From JADHOX01 sp038120515 (GTDB lineage Bacteria > Pseudomonadota > Alphaproteobacteria > Rickettsiales > JABIRX01): a DNA stretch of 40,699 nt. Position numbers and translations under genes: made by a program. Location of the stretch: assembly GCA_038120515.1 (NCBI GenBank), contig JAYOLW010000014.1, positions 1 to 40,699 on the forward strand. Direction: 5' to 3'. The notes beneath the pieces are model-generated. The model did not search any database, was not told the DNA's origin, and saw only the letters and a program-made list of their open reading frames with translations. Shown here piece after piece: positions 1 to 7,464 of the stretch; within the stretch, counting starts at the first letter, position 1; the number at the start of each line of letters is the position of its first letter.

Positions 1-218
1 ATAAGGTCAGAGAAAAATTGTCTTAGATATTTTAAAAAATTCATTTCTTAATATTTAAATTTGATTTTGGTTACCATCTTTTGCTTTTTATTCATGGGCT
101 TTAATTGTTAGAAATATTAAAAGTGTACGAATCGGCTTTTGATAGTGAGAACTATGATCAAAAGTGCGAATGATCTTAATTTGCATCGTATTATAACATT
201 ACAAATGGTCAAATGTTT

Positions 219-1052
219 TTAAAACGATGATGGCAAATCTTTTCTGATGACATTCTTTTGTATTATGGAGCTGAAAAACAAAATATAAAAATATATACTG
301 AAAATGAACTCTAAATCATTTTCTAATATATATATGCTAGTCAAGAAATGTGTTACATTAATTTCAAAGTTAAATACAAAAGATGCTAATGGTTGCATTA
401 TGAATTCGTTCCAGATTTCCATAAATTCTGATATGCTCGATGTTACAAAATATTTAATGTATAGCCCTAGTAATTTAAGAAAAAGATATGGTATTGATAG
501 TGTTATAAAAAATATGCAACAAAAGCTTAAAATGTTTTGTTTAAATACATAATAAAAGGACTTAGAATTTTGTACAAATGAACTGTTACATAAATTTGAT
601 ATTGCAGCATATATTATTAAACACATCAATAATTCTGTAATGTTATGAAACGTATTATCTATTAAAACAGAAAGACTTGATTTTTCATGCATTCCATACA
701 AATATTTTAATAATGAGTCTAAGCTGATATGAATAATCACTAATATTAAAGAGATAACAAAATATAAAAGGAAAGGTCTGGTTATTTTTTTGTAGCTAAT
801 GTTAATGTTTCGAAAGAATCCAACAATACTTATTCTTCTTATATCATTTGATATTAAGGCTTTACATAACATTGTAAGTAAAATGATTCTAAAAAAAATG
901 TCATATATTGTGATAAAATATAAAATTGGAAGATTGTCATTTTTCCAATAAAACAATATTAATATAATCTTAAATAATAAAAATATTAAAATGTTAGGAC
1001 TGTTTTTGTAAAAAAGTTTTAAAGAATCCAAAAAGATATTTTTTCTTGTCAT
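219..1052 (-). CDS. Multi-pass membrane protein of unknown function
   Basis: This 277-residue protein is not recognised as a named family. It is very hydrophobic, with about five to six membrane-spanning stretches (roughly residues 19-35, 45-65, 92-112, 135-155, 170-195 and 245-265) separated by short basic loops, so it should sit in the inner membrane. It begins only 3 bp after the stop of the upstream P-loop ATPase gene, so the two are almost certainly co-transcribed and may act together, for example as a membrane partner of the ATPase. No catalytic motif is visible. A plus-strand open frame at 304-552 lies inside it and is treated as a shadow. Real-gene status is well supported by length and operon position; function is unknown. 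Confidence 0.7.
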   Translation of the reverse strand: MTRKNIFLDSLKLFYKNSPNILIFLLFKIILILFYWKNDNLPILYFITIYDIFFRIILLTMLCKALISNDIRRISIVGFFRNINISYKKITRPFLLYFVISLILVIIHISLDSLLKYLYGMHEKSSLSVLIDNTFHNITELLMCLIIYAAISNLCNSSFVQNSKSFYYVFKQNILSFCCIFFITLSIPYLFLKLLGLYIKYFVTSSISEFMEIWNEFIMQPLASFVFNFEINVTHFLTSIYILENDLEFIFSIYFYILFFSSIIQKNVIRKDLPSSF

Positions 1053-1055
1053 TTT

Positions 1056-2180
1056 TTACCTAAATTTTTGAATATATTTGCAGAGAAGACCATCGCTAAT
1101 TCTAAAATGCTCATCTTCGACTTCTAAAAAGCCATTATCTAAAAGTTTGTTTACATTTAACGATACTGTTCTCGCAGTCAGATTTACCATTGCTAAAAAA
1201 GTTTTTGATGTGGGATGTGTCACAATTCCTCCTTGCTTAGCTATTGTTTTTAAAATTGTTTCTTCTGCTTTACTCATGAATTTCATTAGAAATTCAAAAC
1301 GCTCTTGTCGACTGGATAGTATCGAGTTGATTGCTAATTTGATTTCGTTCTCTGTTATATCGATATTTTGGAAAAGATAATTTAATTCAAAACCCAGAAT
1401 GTTGATTGATTCCGGAACTCTAAGCATTAAGTCTTGAAGTATCTTTGAATTTTCAAGATTAATTCTGTTCTTTTTTAGTTCAAATCTTTCATTCATATAT
1501 TGATGAAATTCTGCATAATCTATATTTTTAATCACAACATCATGACCAAAACTTGAAAGTGGTGCATTTGGTTTTGCAAAGATATGGGTCAGAATATGTT
1601 TTTTTGAGCCTAAAATGATAACTGGAATATCCCAGTTCTGTAAAACATCACGAAACAACGCTTCTGCTTCATTAACAAAGCTTATATCCTGAAATTCATC
1701 TAAAACAATCAAACAATTATGTTTCTTGGAAATGTTATTAATGATTTTGAAGATATCTGAAATAGTTAACTCTGGTTTAGAATTATAAGTTGATACTTTA
1801 ACTTTTGGTTCTCCTCCTTCGATATCAATAGAAATATCTGGACGAAGGTTTTTAATATATTCACTGATGTTTTCTATGATATATTTAAGAGGAAAGGATT
1901 CTTTCAGTGATGCATTTAAAGCTTTTTTTAGTCTTTGAATTAAAGAGTCCATGTCTTTAACTCCCATTAAGTCTACAAAATAAACAAATGAATCCTTATG
2001 TTTTTTTTGAAAATCAGGAATTGTAATTGCTTTAACGAGTGACGTTTTACCAAAGTTTCTCGGAGCGTACAAAACCACATTGTGTTTTGAAGAAATATGT
2101 TTTTCAATTAATTTTTGTTCTTTTTTAAGATTGCAAATGTTTTCTCGTGTTAGAACTCGATCATAAACAAAATCCATCAT
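1056..2180 (-). CDS. AAA/STAND-type P-loop ATPase with C-terminal winged helix
   Basis: The 374-residue protein has a Walker A motif near residues 39-47 (APRNFGKTS) and a Walker B segment near 157-164 (LIVLDEFQ), the arrangement of the archaeal-type ATPase_2/AAA family. Its last 80 or so residues (from about 295) resemble a winged helix-turn-helix, which in this family often sits after the ATPase core. Such proteins are usually orphan ATPases found in accessory regions; their substrates are mostly unknown. It is followed 3 bp later by a multi-pass membrane protein gene, so a membrane-associated ATPase pair is plausible. The start ATG at 2180 is preceded by another ATG-rich stretch (ATGATGG), so the exact start may be one codon off. 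A convincing promoter lies at 2206-2233. Confidence 0.8.
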   Translation of the reverse strand: MMDFVYDRVLTRENICNLKKEQKLIEKHISSKHNVVLYAPRNFGKTSLVKAITIPDFQKKHKDSFVYFVDLMGVKDMDSLIQRLKKALNASLKESFPLKYIIENISEYIKNLRPDISIDIEGGEPKVKVSTYNSKPELTISDIFKIINNISKKHNCLIVLDEFQDISFVNEAEALFRDVLQNWDIPVIILGSKKHILTHIFAKPNAPLSSFGHDVVIKNIDYAEFHQYMNERFELKKNRINLENSKILQDLMLRVPESINILGFELNYLFQNIDITENEIKLAINSILSSRQERFEFLMKFMSKAEETILKTIAKQGGIVTHPTSKTFLAMVNLTARTVSLNVNKLLDNGFLEVEDEHFRISDGLLCKYIQKFR

Positions 2181-2205
2181 ATTATACCAACCGCATTATA
2201 CTCAA

Positions 2206-2233
2206 AGTATACTACCCAATGTATAATAGTCAA
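2206..2233 (-). promoter_or_regulatory. Sigma70-like promoter for the ATPase gene, with overlapping inverted repeat
   Basis: On the minus strand a TTGACT box (2228-2233) is followed after 16 bp by TATACT (2206-2211). The -10 box is one arm of a perfect 6-bp inverted repeat, TATACT-3 bp-AGTATA (2197-2211), which could be an operator. The promoter sits about 26 bp upstream of the ATPase start codon. Confidence 0.5.
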
Positions 2234-2271
2234 ATGATACATATTTAATATCGATCAGAATGAACAGAAAT

Positions 2272-2377
2272 TGCGATTTGAGCAAAAGTTCATGACTAAC
2301 TAATTATCTCATTATTAAGAAATATGCGTTTTGAGCAAATTTGTTTAACTAAACTCCTGTCTCATTATTTGAGAAAA
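2272..2377 (+). repeat. Imperfect 53-bp tandem repeat (two units)
   Basis: Unit 1 (2272-2324) and unit 2 (2325-2377) align without gaps at about 35 of 53 positions. Both start with TGCG(A/T)TTTGAGCAAA and share TCTCATTATT later. This looks like an old tandem duplication; function unknown. Confidence 0.4.
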
Positions 2378-2511
2378 ATAATTTGGATAATTATTTCTGA
2401 TTTCCTAAGCACAGAAAATTAAAGATTCATCTCTTGCATTTACCACGAGAGAGGCTTTTAATTTTTTGTCATTAATCTTAAGTTTTTTCTTTCCAGTTTT
2501 TTTTTAATATT

Positions 2512-2534
2512 AATACGGTCAGGCCGTATTTTTT
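2512..2534 (+). terminator. Rho-independent terminator-like hairpin without a gene
   Basis: A perfect 7-bp stem (AATACGG at 2512-2518 with CCGTATT at 2524-2530) and 5-nt loop is followed by a T-run ending at 2534. No intact plus-strand gene precedes it, so it may be the surviving end of a deleted gene. Confidence 0.5.
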
Positions 2535-2713
2535 CCTCCACACCTTTCACATCTAAAGTTATGCTAAGTTTCTGATCGAAAGTCTTTGTTTTGTATGGGT
2601 TTTATTGGTTAAACCATTTAGTTTAAGCTTTTTCGTTTAAGAAGTCCTGATCCAACAACTCTAAATATTCCTTAAAGGATAGATGAAACAATATAAATCC
2701 AATTATTTAATTT

Positions 2714-3214
2714 ATGAAAAATAAGGTACTTTTTTATCTTTTAGCATATTTATTGCTAACAAATGATTTGTTTGCTTCTGATAAAAAGCATTATACAGAT
2801 TGCTGAAAACATCTTTATGAAAAAACTCAAGAATCGCTAGATTGTGAAAAAAACATAAATAATGATGATTCAAAAGTTTTGCAATCTTATATTTATTCTT
2901 TTTATCTAGTTACAATTCCAAATAAGGATAAGTTAGTTAGAAGTTTAATGCTTCAAAAAATTAACAATCAGACTAAATTATCTAATTGGGGAGAGAATGG
3001 TAATAAGTGTGAAATATTGTCAGCTTGTCATAGGACACCTTATAATGTATGCAGTTTGGCAAGGAAATCCAGAGATTATTAAATTTTTAGTAGAGAAAGG
3101 AGCAAAAATAGACTCTACTGATACAAACACAATCATAAAGCAATAAACTACTTAGATAAAAACCAAGAATTAAGTCAAAATGATAAAGATAAAATAATCA
3201 ATTTGTTTAAATAG
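2714..3214 (+). pseudogene. Broken gene for an exported ankyrin-repeat protein
   Basis: An ATG at 2714 starts a reading frame with a typical signal peptide (hydrophobic core YLLAYLLLTN, then FAS), but it meets an in-frame TGA at 2804. The same frame then continues open to about 3082. At about 3040 the ankyrin signature moves to another frame: TPLMYAVWQGNPEII, then FLVEKGAKID, is readable only after a frameshift, and a further shift is needed to reach the last stretch ending in TAG at 3214. The parent was probably a small secreted protein with one or two ankyrin repeats, a common layout in Rickettsiales and other host-associated bacteria. One internal stop and at least two frameshifts make this a clear pseudogene. 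It lies just before another decayed gene. Confidence 0.75.
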
Positions 3215-3223
3215 AGGTAAATT

Positions 3224-3780
3224 ATGAAAATAGTTATACTCGCATTTCAAAATCAGATGGATCACAAACTTTAAATCTTCAAATTGATGCCCTACTAAAA
3301 GAAGGGATTAAAAAAAAATATTTATTATGATAAAGTATCAGGGGTCAAAGAAGAAAAAGTCGGATTAGAAAATTGCCTAAAGGCTCTTAGATCAGGTGAT
3401 ACTTTAATAGTATAGAGATAAGATAGGCTTGGCAGAAATTTAAAGCATCTGGTTAATATTGTTCAAGAGCTCACAACTAAAAATATAGGATTTAAAGTAT
3501 TAACAGGACAGGGAGCAAATATTGATACCACAACCGCTAACGGCAAACTAATATTTGGTAAATTTGGAGCTTTAGCTGAATTTGAACGGGAATTAATTAC
3601 AGAAAGAACAACAGCAGGACTTAAACCAGCAAGAGCAATATGTAGATAAGAAGAAAGAAGATTTCAGCTTACAAAATCAAAAGTCAGATTTGTACAAATT
3701 GCTATGCAAAATTTTCTATAGGTGAGTACCAGCAGAAATAAATACGAAGCAGCTCTGTTAAATTTAAAATTATTAGTAAT
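3224..3780 (+). pseudogene. Decayed serine recombinase (resolvase/invertase family)
   Basis: Pieces in two frames spell a small serine recombinase. YTRISKSDGSQTLNLQIDAL is the N-terminal catalytic region with its conserved Arg/Ser, DRLGRNLKHLVNIVQEL is the resolvase helix, and FGALAEFERELITERT is the long E-helix. A poly-A tract near 3310 carries a frameshift. TAG (3413) and TAA (3419) replace residues within the expected R-L-D-R-L motif, and TAA follows the E-helix region. The C-terminal DNA-binding part is unreadable beyond about 3720, so the end is approximate. In this family such genes mark transposons or integrated elements. The gene is dead and indicates a former mobile element between the decayed ankyrin gene and tRNA-Thr. 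Confidence 0.85.
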
Positions 3781-3816
3781 TTGAAAATTTAAGAATTCGC
3801 CTAAAGAATTAATTTA

Positions 3817-3891
3817 TGGTGCCGCCAACGGGGATTGAACCTGTGACCTCCTCATTACCAATGAGACGCTCTACCACTGAGCTATGGCGGC
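3817..3891 (-). tRNA. tRNA-Thr (anticodon GGU)
   Basis: Read on the minus strand, a 75-nt cloverleaf is complete: a 7-bp acceptor stem (GCCGCCA with TGGCGGC), D arm GCTC/GAGC, anticodon stem TCTCA/TGAGG enclosing loop TTGGTAA (anticodon GGT), a 5-nt variable loop, a T arm with loop TTCAATC, and an encoded CCA end. One A-C mismatch is present in the T stem. It lies directly downstream of tatA on the same strand. Confidence 0.95.
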
Positions 3892-3899
3892 AAAAAGAT

Positions 3900-4061
3900 T
3901 TATTTATCTTCAGACTCTTCGCTGTTATCTGATTTGATTTCTTTTTTGAAATTTTTAATGCCTTTACCAAAATCACCTAAAAGACGAGGAATTTTACCAC
4001 CACCAAAAATGATTAAGATAATTGCAAGGATTAAGACTAACTGCCAAACACCAATAGACAT
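3900..4061 (-). CDS. tatA: Sec-independent protein translocase subunit TatA
   Basis: This 53-residue protein has the TatA layout: a short N-terminal transmembrane helix (residues 4-19), the FGGGKIPRL hinge (19-27), an amphipathic helix with LLGDFGKGIKNFKKEI, and an acidic tail. TatA oligomers form the variable pore of the twin-arginine pathway, which exports folded, often cofactor-containing proteins across the inner membrane. It is at the short end for TatA, but all hallmark elements are there. The gene starts at ATG 4061 and ends 8 bp before tRNA-Thr. No tatB or tatC is in the window. Confidence 0.93.
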   Translation of the reverse strand: MSIGVWQLVLILAIILIIFGGGKIPRLLGDFGKGIKNFKKEIKSDNSEESEDK

Positions 4062-4149
4062 AAGCTAAATTTTTTTGCTTTAAATTAACTTAAATCATTA
4101 ATTATGCAAACAGAATTTATATGTTAAGTTTTAGCATGTTGCAAATGCG

Positions 4150-4932
4150 TTAATCATCAAAATTTGATTTTATTTTTGAAGACGGTCCTTTGCTCCATGT
4201 TTTTTTCTCTGAATGGGTTGAAAATTGACTAGTAAATTTAGTATTAGTTTTATCAAATTCAATTTTTTCCGTCTGTTTAGATATATAATCAGGTATTCTT
4301 GTTTGTATCGCCGGATTAAAGATTTCTTCTATCCACATAATACTATTTTTAAAAAATTTTCGACAATCTTGATAATGAAATTGGAATGCCTCATCAAAAT
4401 GACCAACCTCTTTGGACATAGCAAACATTTGAAATAACCTTGCAAACAACTCTGATGATTGTTGATTTTCAGGGTAAAGCTTAAGATCCTTATACATGAT
4501 TTTATCAATTGCATATCTTATTGTATGAGATGCCGTTGCTATAGTTTTTAGATCTTCCATCATTGCTTGATCAAAACCGCTTGATAGCTCTATTCGCCCT
4601 TGTTTTTCAAGCGCATGAGCAATTTCATGCATTAAAACACCAACATTTAATTTCTGAAGCAGGATTTTATGTTTGAATGTTTTAACAAAACTTTTGAAAA
4701 CCTTGTGATAAATATGCTGCTCATGGGTTAAACAACAACCACGCAGTTGCACCATCTCATCGACAATCTTAAGCTCAAAAGTAATATTACCTATTTCAGC
4801 CTCACTTAAAATCAAATCTAATCCTGGCTTTAAGATCTCTAATTTATAAAGCTCTTTATAATTTTTGATTAAGATTGATTTTTGTAATTGATTGCCTTTT
4901 TCAATATATTTATTAAGAAGGTTATCGATCAT
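4150..4932 (-). CDS. HExxH zincin-like protein, possible metallopeptidase
   Basis: The 260-residue protein carries LMHEIAHALEK, an HExxH zinc-binding motif at residues 102-106. A likely third ligand is the Glu of SSELFARLF (E161), the E-x-F-A-R context seen in several single-domain zincin families. This suggests a soluble metallopeptidase fold or a derived, possibly inactive, relative. There is no signal peptide or membrane segment, and the C-terminal 35 residues are polar and probably disordered. The specific family is not recognised. It is divergent from pabA and lies 88 bp upstream of tatA on the same strand. The start at 4932 is the first ATG and gives a natural N terminus. Confidence 0.65.
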   Translation of the reverse strand: MIDNLLNKYIEKGNQLQKSILIKNYKELYKLEILKPGLDLILSEAEIGNITFELKIVDEMVQLRGCCLTHEQHIYHKVFKSFVKTFKHKILLQKLNVGVLMHEIAHALEKQGRIELSSGFDQAMMEDLKTIATASHTIRYAIDKIMYKDLKLYPENQQSSELFARLFQMFAMSKEVGHFDEAFQFHYQDCRKFFKNSIMWIEEIFNPAIQTRIPDYISKQTEKIEFDKTNTKFTSQFSTHSEKKTWSKGPSSKIKSNFDD

Positions 4933-5002
4933 AAATTTACCTTTGAGCTTTAATGTTTATTATCGGTAATTTTTATTTAACTGAATTACAATAAATAGTT
5001 TC

Positions 5003-5575
5003 ATGATTCTACTAATTGATAATTATGACAGTTTTACTTTTAATATCGTGCATTATCTTGCTGATATCAATGAAGAATGTGAAATAGTTAGAAATGATCA
5101 GGTTGATATAGCTAAAATCAAAGCCGGAGCATATAAAGCAATATTCATTTCACCAGGACCATCTAATCCTCAAAATGCTGGTCAATGCTTGGATATTATT
5201 AAAGAATTTCATAAAACTATGCCATTTTTTGGCATTTGCCTAGGACATCAAGCTTTAGCTGAGGCATTTGGCGCTAAAATCATCAAAAACCTGCCTGTAC
5301 ATGGTAAAACCTCAAAGATCTTTCATGACAATAATGGCTGTTTTAAAGATTTACCCAACCCATTTAATGCAACTAGATATCATTCCTTAGTGATCGACAA
5401 ATCAACTCTGCATCCTGATTTTTTAGTTACTGCATATACTGAAAACAAAGCTGAGATAATGGCAATTAGACATAAATCTTTACCGCTTGAATCGGTACAA
5501 TTTCATCCTGAAAGTATAGCTTCTGATCATGGTCATAAGATTTTCCAAAATTTTTTAGATAATACAAATAGATAG
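5003..5575 (+). CDS. pabA: Class I glutamine amidotransferase, PabA/TrpG type
   Basis: The 190-residue protein is the glutaminase subunit that supplies ammonia to chorismate-using enzymes. The catalytic Cys is C79 in FFGICLGHQ and the His/Glu pair is H168/E170 in QFHPES; the N-terminal LIDNYDSFTFN is diagnostic of the PabA/TrpG group. PabA feeds aminodeoxychorismate synthase (folate) and TrpG feeds anthranilate synthase (tryptophan). No partner subunit is in the window, and many bacteria use one protein for both. The folate enzyme gene fau two genes later slightly favours PabA. zapA follows after 4 bp. Confidence 0.9.
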   Translation: MILLIDNYDSFTFNIVHYLADINEECEIVRNDQVDIAKIKAGAYKAIFISPGPSNPQNAGQCLDIIKEFHKTMPFFGICLGHQALAEAFGAKIIKNLPVHGKTSKIFHDNNGCFKDLPNPFNATRYHSLVIDKSTLHPDFLVTAYTENKAEIMAIRHKSLPLESVQFHPESIASDHGHKIFQNFLDNTNR

Positions 5576-5579
5576 AAAA

Positions 5580-5891
5580 ATGAATATTGTTGAAATTGAA
5601 GTAGCGAAAAAAAAATATAAAATTTCATGTAATGAGGGTGAAGACAATCATATCATTGAACTCAGCGAACTAATAAATAGAAAATCAACTGATTTATTTG
5701 AAAAATTTGGACCAAAAGCTGATCGGGAATTAATTTTTGTTATTATGTTACTTGTTCTTCAAGATGAAGTTTTTAGTTATAAAAAACAATATAATCAAAA
5801 TGAGAATTTCAAATCCAAGATTCAGGACTCAATAAGCAAAATTGATTCTTTGATCTCGCATATAAGCATCTTGCAAAATAAAAATAATTAA
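5580..5891 (+). CDS. zapA: Cell division protein ZapA
   Basis: A 103-residue ZapA-family protein: an N-terminal strand-rich head (VEIEVAKKKYKISCNEGED), then HIIELSELINRK and a long helix predicted to form a coiled coil. ZapA binds and bundles FtsZ filaments at the division site. Its place directly before 6S RNA and fau is the conserved proteobacterial order zapA - ssrS - fau, which supports all three calls. The overall sequence match is modest, so the context carries weight. Confidence 0.85.
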   Translation: MNIVEIEVAKKKYKISCNEGEDNHIIELSELINRKSTDLFEKFGPKADRELIFVIMLLVLQDEVFSYKKQYNQNENFKSKIQDSISKIDSLISHISILQNKNN

Positions 5892-5904
5892 AATAAATTA
5901 TAAC

Positions 5905-6062
5905 AATACTGCTTGGTTCGATTAAGGTTTTTATTTCTCGGGGCCGACAATCTTATCTTAAACAGGCGGTTGTCACTGTTAAGATCGTGGTCTTAGCACA
6001 TAACTGCACCTTTTGCATAAAAGGGTCTTTAAGAGCGAAAACCAACGGCCAAGCGGTTCTTT
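5905..6062 (+). ncRNA. ssrS: 6S RNA
   Basis: The interval between zapA and fau folds like 6S RNA, the regulator that occupies sigma70-RNA polymerase in stationary phase. A closing stem pairs ACTGCTTGG (5909-5917) with CCAAGCGGT (6049-6057) over nine base pairs. An inner stem pairs GGTTTT with AAAACC. An apical stem pairs ATCTTAAACAG with CTGTTAAGAT, with one bulged A, leaving an open central region that would mimic a promoter bubble. The genomic position is the one conserved in proteobacteria. The ends are estimated from the outer stem. Confidence 0.85.
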
Positions 6063-6073
6063 TGTAAGCCACT

Positions 6074-6616
6074 ATGAAAAATAAGTCAAAATCTGAACTT
6101 CGTAAATATTTCTTAGCCAAAAGGCTAAGTGCTGGAATTAATTCAGACAAAATTATAAACAACTTACAAAAGTCACTAAATAACATCAAATATCAATCGA
6201 TTGGCATTTACCATCCAATTAAAAATGAAGTAGATATTTTAAAATTAATTCCATTACTTGATAGCTCAATTCAAGTCGCTCTGCCTGTCATTATTAAAAA
6301 CGAAATTGAATTTTATAGTTGGGACAAAGCTGAAAATTCACTAATTAAAAACTCTAAATTTAAAATATTAGAACCTCAAATCGCAAAATCTAAGCCGATA
6401 CAACCTGACATAATAATCACACCATTATTAAGTTATGACAAAAATAATTTAAGACTTGGTTATGGTGGTGGATTTTATGACCGTTATTTTGCTAGATATC
6501 CCAATATTACCAAAATTGGAGTTGCTAGTAAAATACAAGAATCAAAAGATTTATTACCAAGTGAGAGTTTCGATATCAAACTTGATCAAATAATTACAGA
6601 AAATTGCCTAAGTTAA
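6074..6616 (+). CDS. fau: 5-formyltetrahydrofolate cyclo-ligase
   Basis: The 180-residue enzyme converts 5-formyl-THF to 5,10-methenyl-THF using ATP, recycling a storage or dead-end folate. It has the N-terminal KSELRKYFLAKR element and the diagnostic C-terminal RLGYGGGFYDRYF (around residues 128-140) that binds ATP/Mg and substrate. Length is normal for the family. The ATG at 6074 immediately follows 6S RNA; in other proteobacteria the two are co-transcribed and the same is likely here. It converges on the alpha/beta hydrolase gene with only 6 bp between stops. Confidence 0.93.
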   Translation: MKNKSKSELRKYFLAKRLSAGINSDKIINNLQKSLNNIKYQSIGIYHPIKNEVDILKLIPLLDSSIQVALPVIIKNEIEFYSWDKAENSLIKNSKFKILEPQIAKSKPIQPDIIITPLLSYDKNNLRLGYGGGFYDRYFARYPNITKIGVASKIQESKDLLPSESFDIKLDQIITENCLS

Positions 6617-6622
6617 AAACTT

Positions 6623-7339
6623 TTACTCAGCTTTAGCTTTTGTCTTTCTTGATTTACGACGTCTTTTACCAACTCTTCTTTTACTTGCGATATTTTTATC
6701 TTCAGCAAGTCTTTCTTCAATAAATTCAGCAAAGCTATTTTCAAGAATATCCATTTGATCACGGAAAAAATGATCAGCATTTTCAACAACTTTATATTCA
6801 ATATCGATGTTTTTTTGCATAGTCAGCTTGTCAGCCAAATTTGCTGGGTATTTCTCAGGAACAATCGTATCTTTTGCCCCTTGAATGATAAGACCAGATG
6901 CCGTACATGGCGATAAAAATGAAAAATCATATTTATTAGCAGGCGGAGAAACGGCGATAAAACTCATTATCTCAGGCCTTCTCATCATAAGTTGCATTGC
7001 AATCCATGCTCCAAACGAAAAACCAGCAATCCAAAAAATACCTGATTCTGGATTTTGGTCTTGAATCCAATCCATTGCACAAGTTGCATCCTCAAGCTCA
7101 CCAATACCATCATCAAATTCACCTTGTGATTTACCTACACCGCGAAAATTAAATCTTAGAACTGAAAAACCATTATTCACTAATGCCTTAAACATTGCAT
7201 ATGTAACCTTATTATTCATAGTTCCACCATGGAGAGGATGCGGATGCAAAACCAACGCAACCGGTGCTTTAGGTTCTTTACTATGGTAATATCTTGCTTC
7301 CATTCGGCCAGAAGGACCATTAAAAATTATCTCAGGCAT
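6623..7339 (-). CDS. Alpha/beta hydrolase (dienelactone-hydrolase-like)
   Basis: A 238-residue cytoplasmic serine hydrolase. The nucleophile elbow is GFSFG (S108), with D157 in GAKDTIVP and H190 in NADHFF completing a catalytic triad; LHPHPLHGGTMNNK (31-44) forms the oxyanion region typical of COG2945-type hydrolases. The substrate cannot be read from sequence. The last 25 residues are extremely basic (RRVGKRRRKSRKTKAK), an unusual tail that might bind nucleic acid or membrane surfaces. It is divergent from iscR, and part of their 125-bp spacer holds the iscR control region. Confidence 0.87.
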   Translation of the reverse strand: MPEIIFNGPSGRMEARYYHSKEPKAPVALVLHPHPLHGGTMNNKVTYAMFKALVNNGFSVLRFNFRGVGKSQGEFDDGIGELEDATCAMDWIQDQNPESGIFWIAGFSFGAWIAMQLMMRRPEIMSFIAVSPPANKYDFSFLSPCTASGLIIQGAKDTIVPEKYPANLADKLTMQKNIDIEYKVVENADHFFRDQMDILENSFAEFIEERLAEDKNIASKRRVGKRRRKSRKTKAKAE

Positions 7340-7371
7340 ATAGCTTATATAATAGTTTAGGTGGTGAGTAA

Positions 7372-7396
7372 ATACTTGACTAAATTAGTATGTTAT
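7372..7396 (+). promoter_or_regulatory. IscR type-1 binding site over the isc promoter
   Basis: The 25 bp match the enterobacterial IscR type-1 consensus (ATASYYGACTRWWWYAGTCRRSTAT) at 22 of 25 positions by manual alignment. The site contains a -35 box TTGACT (7376-7381), with TATAAA 16 bp downstream (7398-7403). Holo-IscR bound here would block RNA polymerase, giving the classical negative feedback of the isc operon. The iscR start is 69 bp further on. Confidence 0.8.
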
Positions 7397-7464
7397 ATAT
7401 AAATTTGCTCACTTAAAATGAAAAGATCTTATAAATAACTTAACTTAAAGTCAACTAACTAACT

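Larger units (their letters stand above)
2181..2713. other. Non-coding or decayed stretch
   Basis: No intact gene is visible in this 533-bp interval. It holds the minus-strand promoter described separately, a diverged 53-bp tandem repeat (2272-2377), and a lone plus-strand terminator hairpin (2512-2534). The minus strand around 2400-2500 has a short run of plausible coding sequence ending in a stop, which could be a gene remnant, but no family can be named. Confidence 0.5.

Noticed and set aside
136..164. Hairpin CTTTTG...CAAAAG downstream of the first minus-strand gene
   Set aside because: The stem is interrupted by a 3-nt bulge and no T-run follows on the minus strand, so it is not a convincing terminator.
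304..552. Plus-strand open frame of 82 codons
   Set aside because: It lies wholly within a longer minus-strand membrane-protein frame that is coupled to the ATPase gene, and it shows no domain or ribosome-binding site.
2879..3082. 67-codon open frame as a free-standing gene
   Set aside because: It is the middle part of the broken ankyrin gene, in the same frame as its signal peptide and without its own start signals.
5953..6189. Minus-strand open frame over the zapA-fau spacer
   Set aside because: It covers the 6S RNA and the start of fau; the RNA fold and conserved context explain the sequence better.
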